DNA of 64,000 nt, taken from the NCBI RefSeq assembly GCF_022014495.1, contig NZ_JAKLSQ010000001.1:286739-350738 (forward strand), read 5' to 3'. Every line of letters begins with the position of its first letter. The first letter of the stretch is position 1. This stretch comes from Sandaracinobacteroides sayramensis (lineage in GTDB: Bacteria > Pseudomonadota > Alphaproteobacteria > Sphingomonadales > Sphingomonadaceae). The notes beneath the pieces were generated by a model. It saw only the letters and a program-made list of their open reading frames with translations, did not search any database and was not told the origin of the DNA. A program made the translations under genes and the position numbers. Positions 63,877 to 64,000 of the stretch are shown here, piece after piece.

Positions 63877-64000
63877 ATGATTGGCAAATTGGTCAGCGCA
63901 GTAGCCGGGCGCAGCGTGGCGCAGACGGTGGGCGGAACGGCTGCCGGCCCCGTGGGCGCCGTGATCGGCGCGGCCCTGCCGGTGATGCTGCCGGCGGTTG
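63877..64000 (+). CDS. Small hydrophobic/glycine-rich protein, C-terminus outside window
   Basis: 41 visible residues, MIGKLVSAVAGRSVAQTVGGT followed by AAGPVGAVIGAALPVML. Ala/Gly-rich and mildly hydrophobic; no domain recognised. GGAGGCAGC precedes the ATG, and it lies 33 bp after hemW in the same direction. The frame is still open at the last base. Confidence 0.6.
   Translation, partial: MIGKLVSAVAGRSVAQTVGGTAAGPVGAVIGAALPVMLPAV

Overview
The window is a gene-dense, high-GC, mostly housekeeping chromosomal stretch. It looks like an alphaproteobacterium of the order Sphingomonadales. The reasons are the run hemW-rdgB-rph facing hrcA-grpE, next to dnaK-dnaJ; an lgt/NDUFAF7-type methyltransferase pair; a vgr-related metalloprotease-like gene; a TonB-dependent receptor; many 4-bp ATGA/GTGA stop-start overlaps; and class I PHA genes. 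This taxonomy is inferred from gene content and protein style, not from a marker RNA. No rRNA, tRNA, CRISPR array, insertion sequence or prophage was found.

Layout. 1-3.2 kb: fatty-acid synthesis cluster fabD-fabG-acpP-fabF on the minus strand, with fabF cut by the window edge. 3.4-7.5 kb: a secreted TPR protein with a strong terminator, a divergent Lrp/DMT exporter pair, then pgeF and a GNAT. 7.5-11.6 kb: a fatty-acid-degradation operon with one acyl-CoA synthetase and two acyl-CoA dehydrogenases, only one of which keeps the catalytic motif. 11.6-16 kb: lgt, methyltransferase and M24 aminopeptidase in an overlapping operon, then sodB. 16-21.9 kb: potassium uptake pair, wrbA, pirin with a divergent LysR, and a YegD-like Hsp70. 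22-25.8 kb: a P-type cation ATPase overlapping a Ca2+/cation antiporter, ending in a 28-bp palindrome shared with a convergent GntR gene. 26.4-31.1 kb: a 2H phosphoesterase, then an Rrf2 regulator, serine hydrolase, YezD-like protein and TonB receptor all in one direction. 31.4-33.2 kb: two tandem secreted beta/gamma-crystallin-like proteins, a Nudix hydrolase and a ribbon-helix-helix protein. 33.2-41.1 kb: an intergenic block of hairpins, phaB, hemH, an orphan molybdopterin oxidoreductase subunit, an aminotransferase, a small secreted protein and phaC. 41.1-50 kb: SMR efflux, murI-thioesterase-HIBCH operon, a serine hydrolase lipoprotein, methylmalonyl-CoA mutase and malate synthase G. 50-54.7 kb: LysR and two carboxylate-type transporters. 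54.7-64 kb: a low-GC orphan gene, then the chaperone and heat-shock block dnaJ, dnaK, a copper chaperone, grpE, hrcA, rph, rdgB and hemW.

How it fits together. Acyl chains are built (fab genes), broken down (synthetase plus dehydrogenases), stored as polyhydroxyalkanoate (phaB, phaC) and drained through propionyl-CoA/valine and C2 routes (HIBCH, methylmalonyl-CoA mutase, malate synthase). The parts least explained by standard annotation are the Rrf2-hydrolase-YezD-TonB receptor module, the tandem crystallin-like proteins, the hairpin block beside phaB, the low-GC ExbD-like orphan, and the metalloprotease-like gene that lacks an ordinary start codon.
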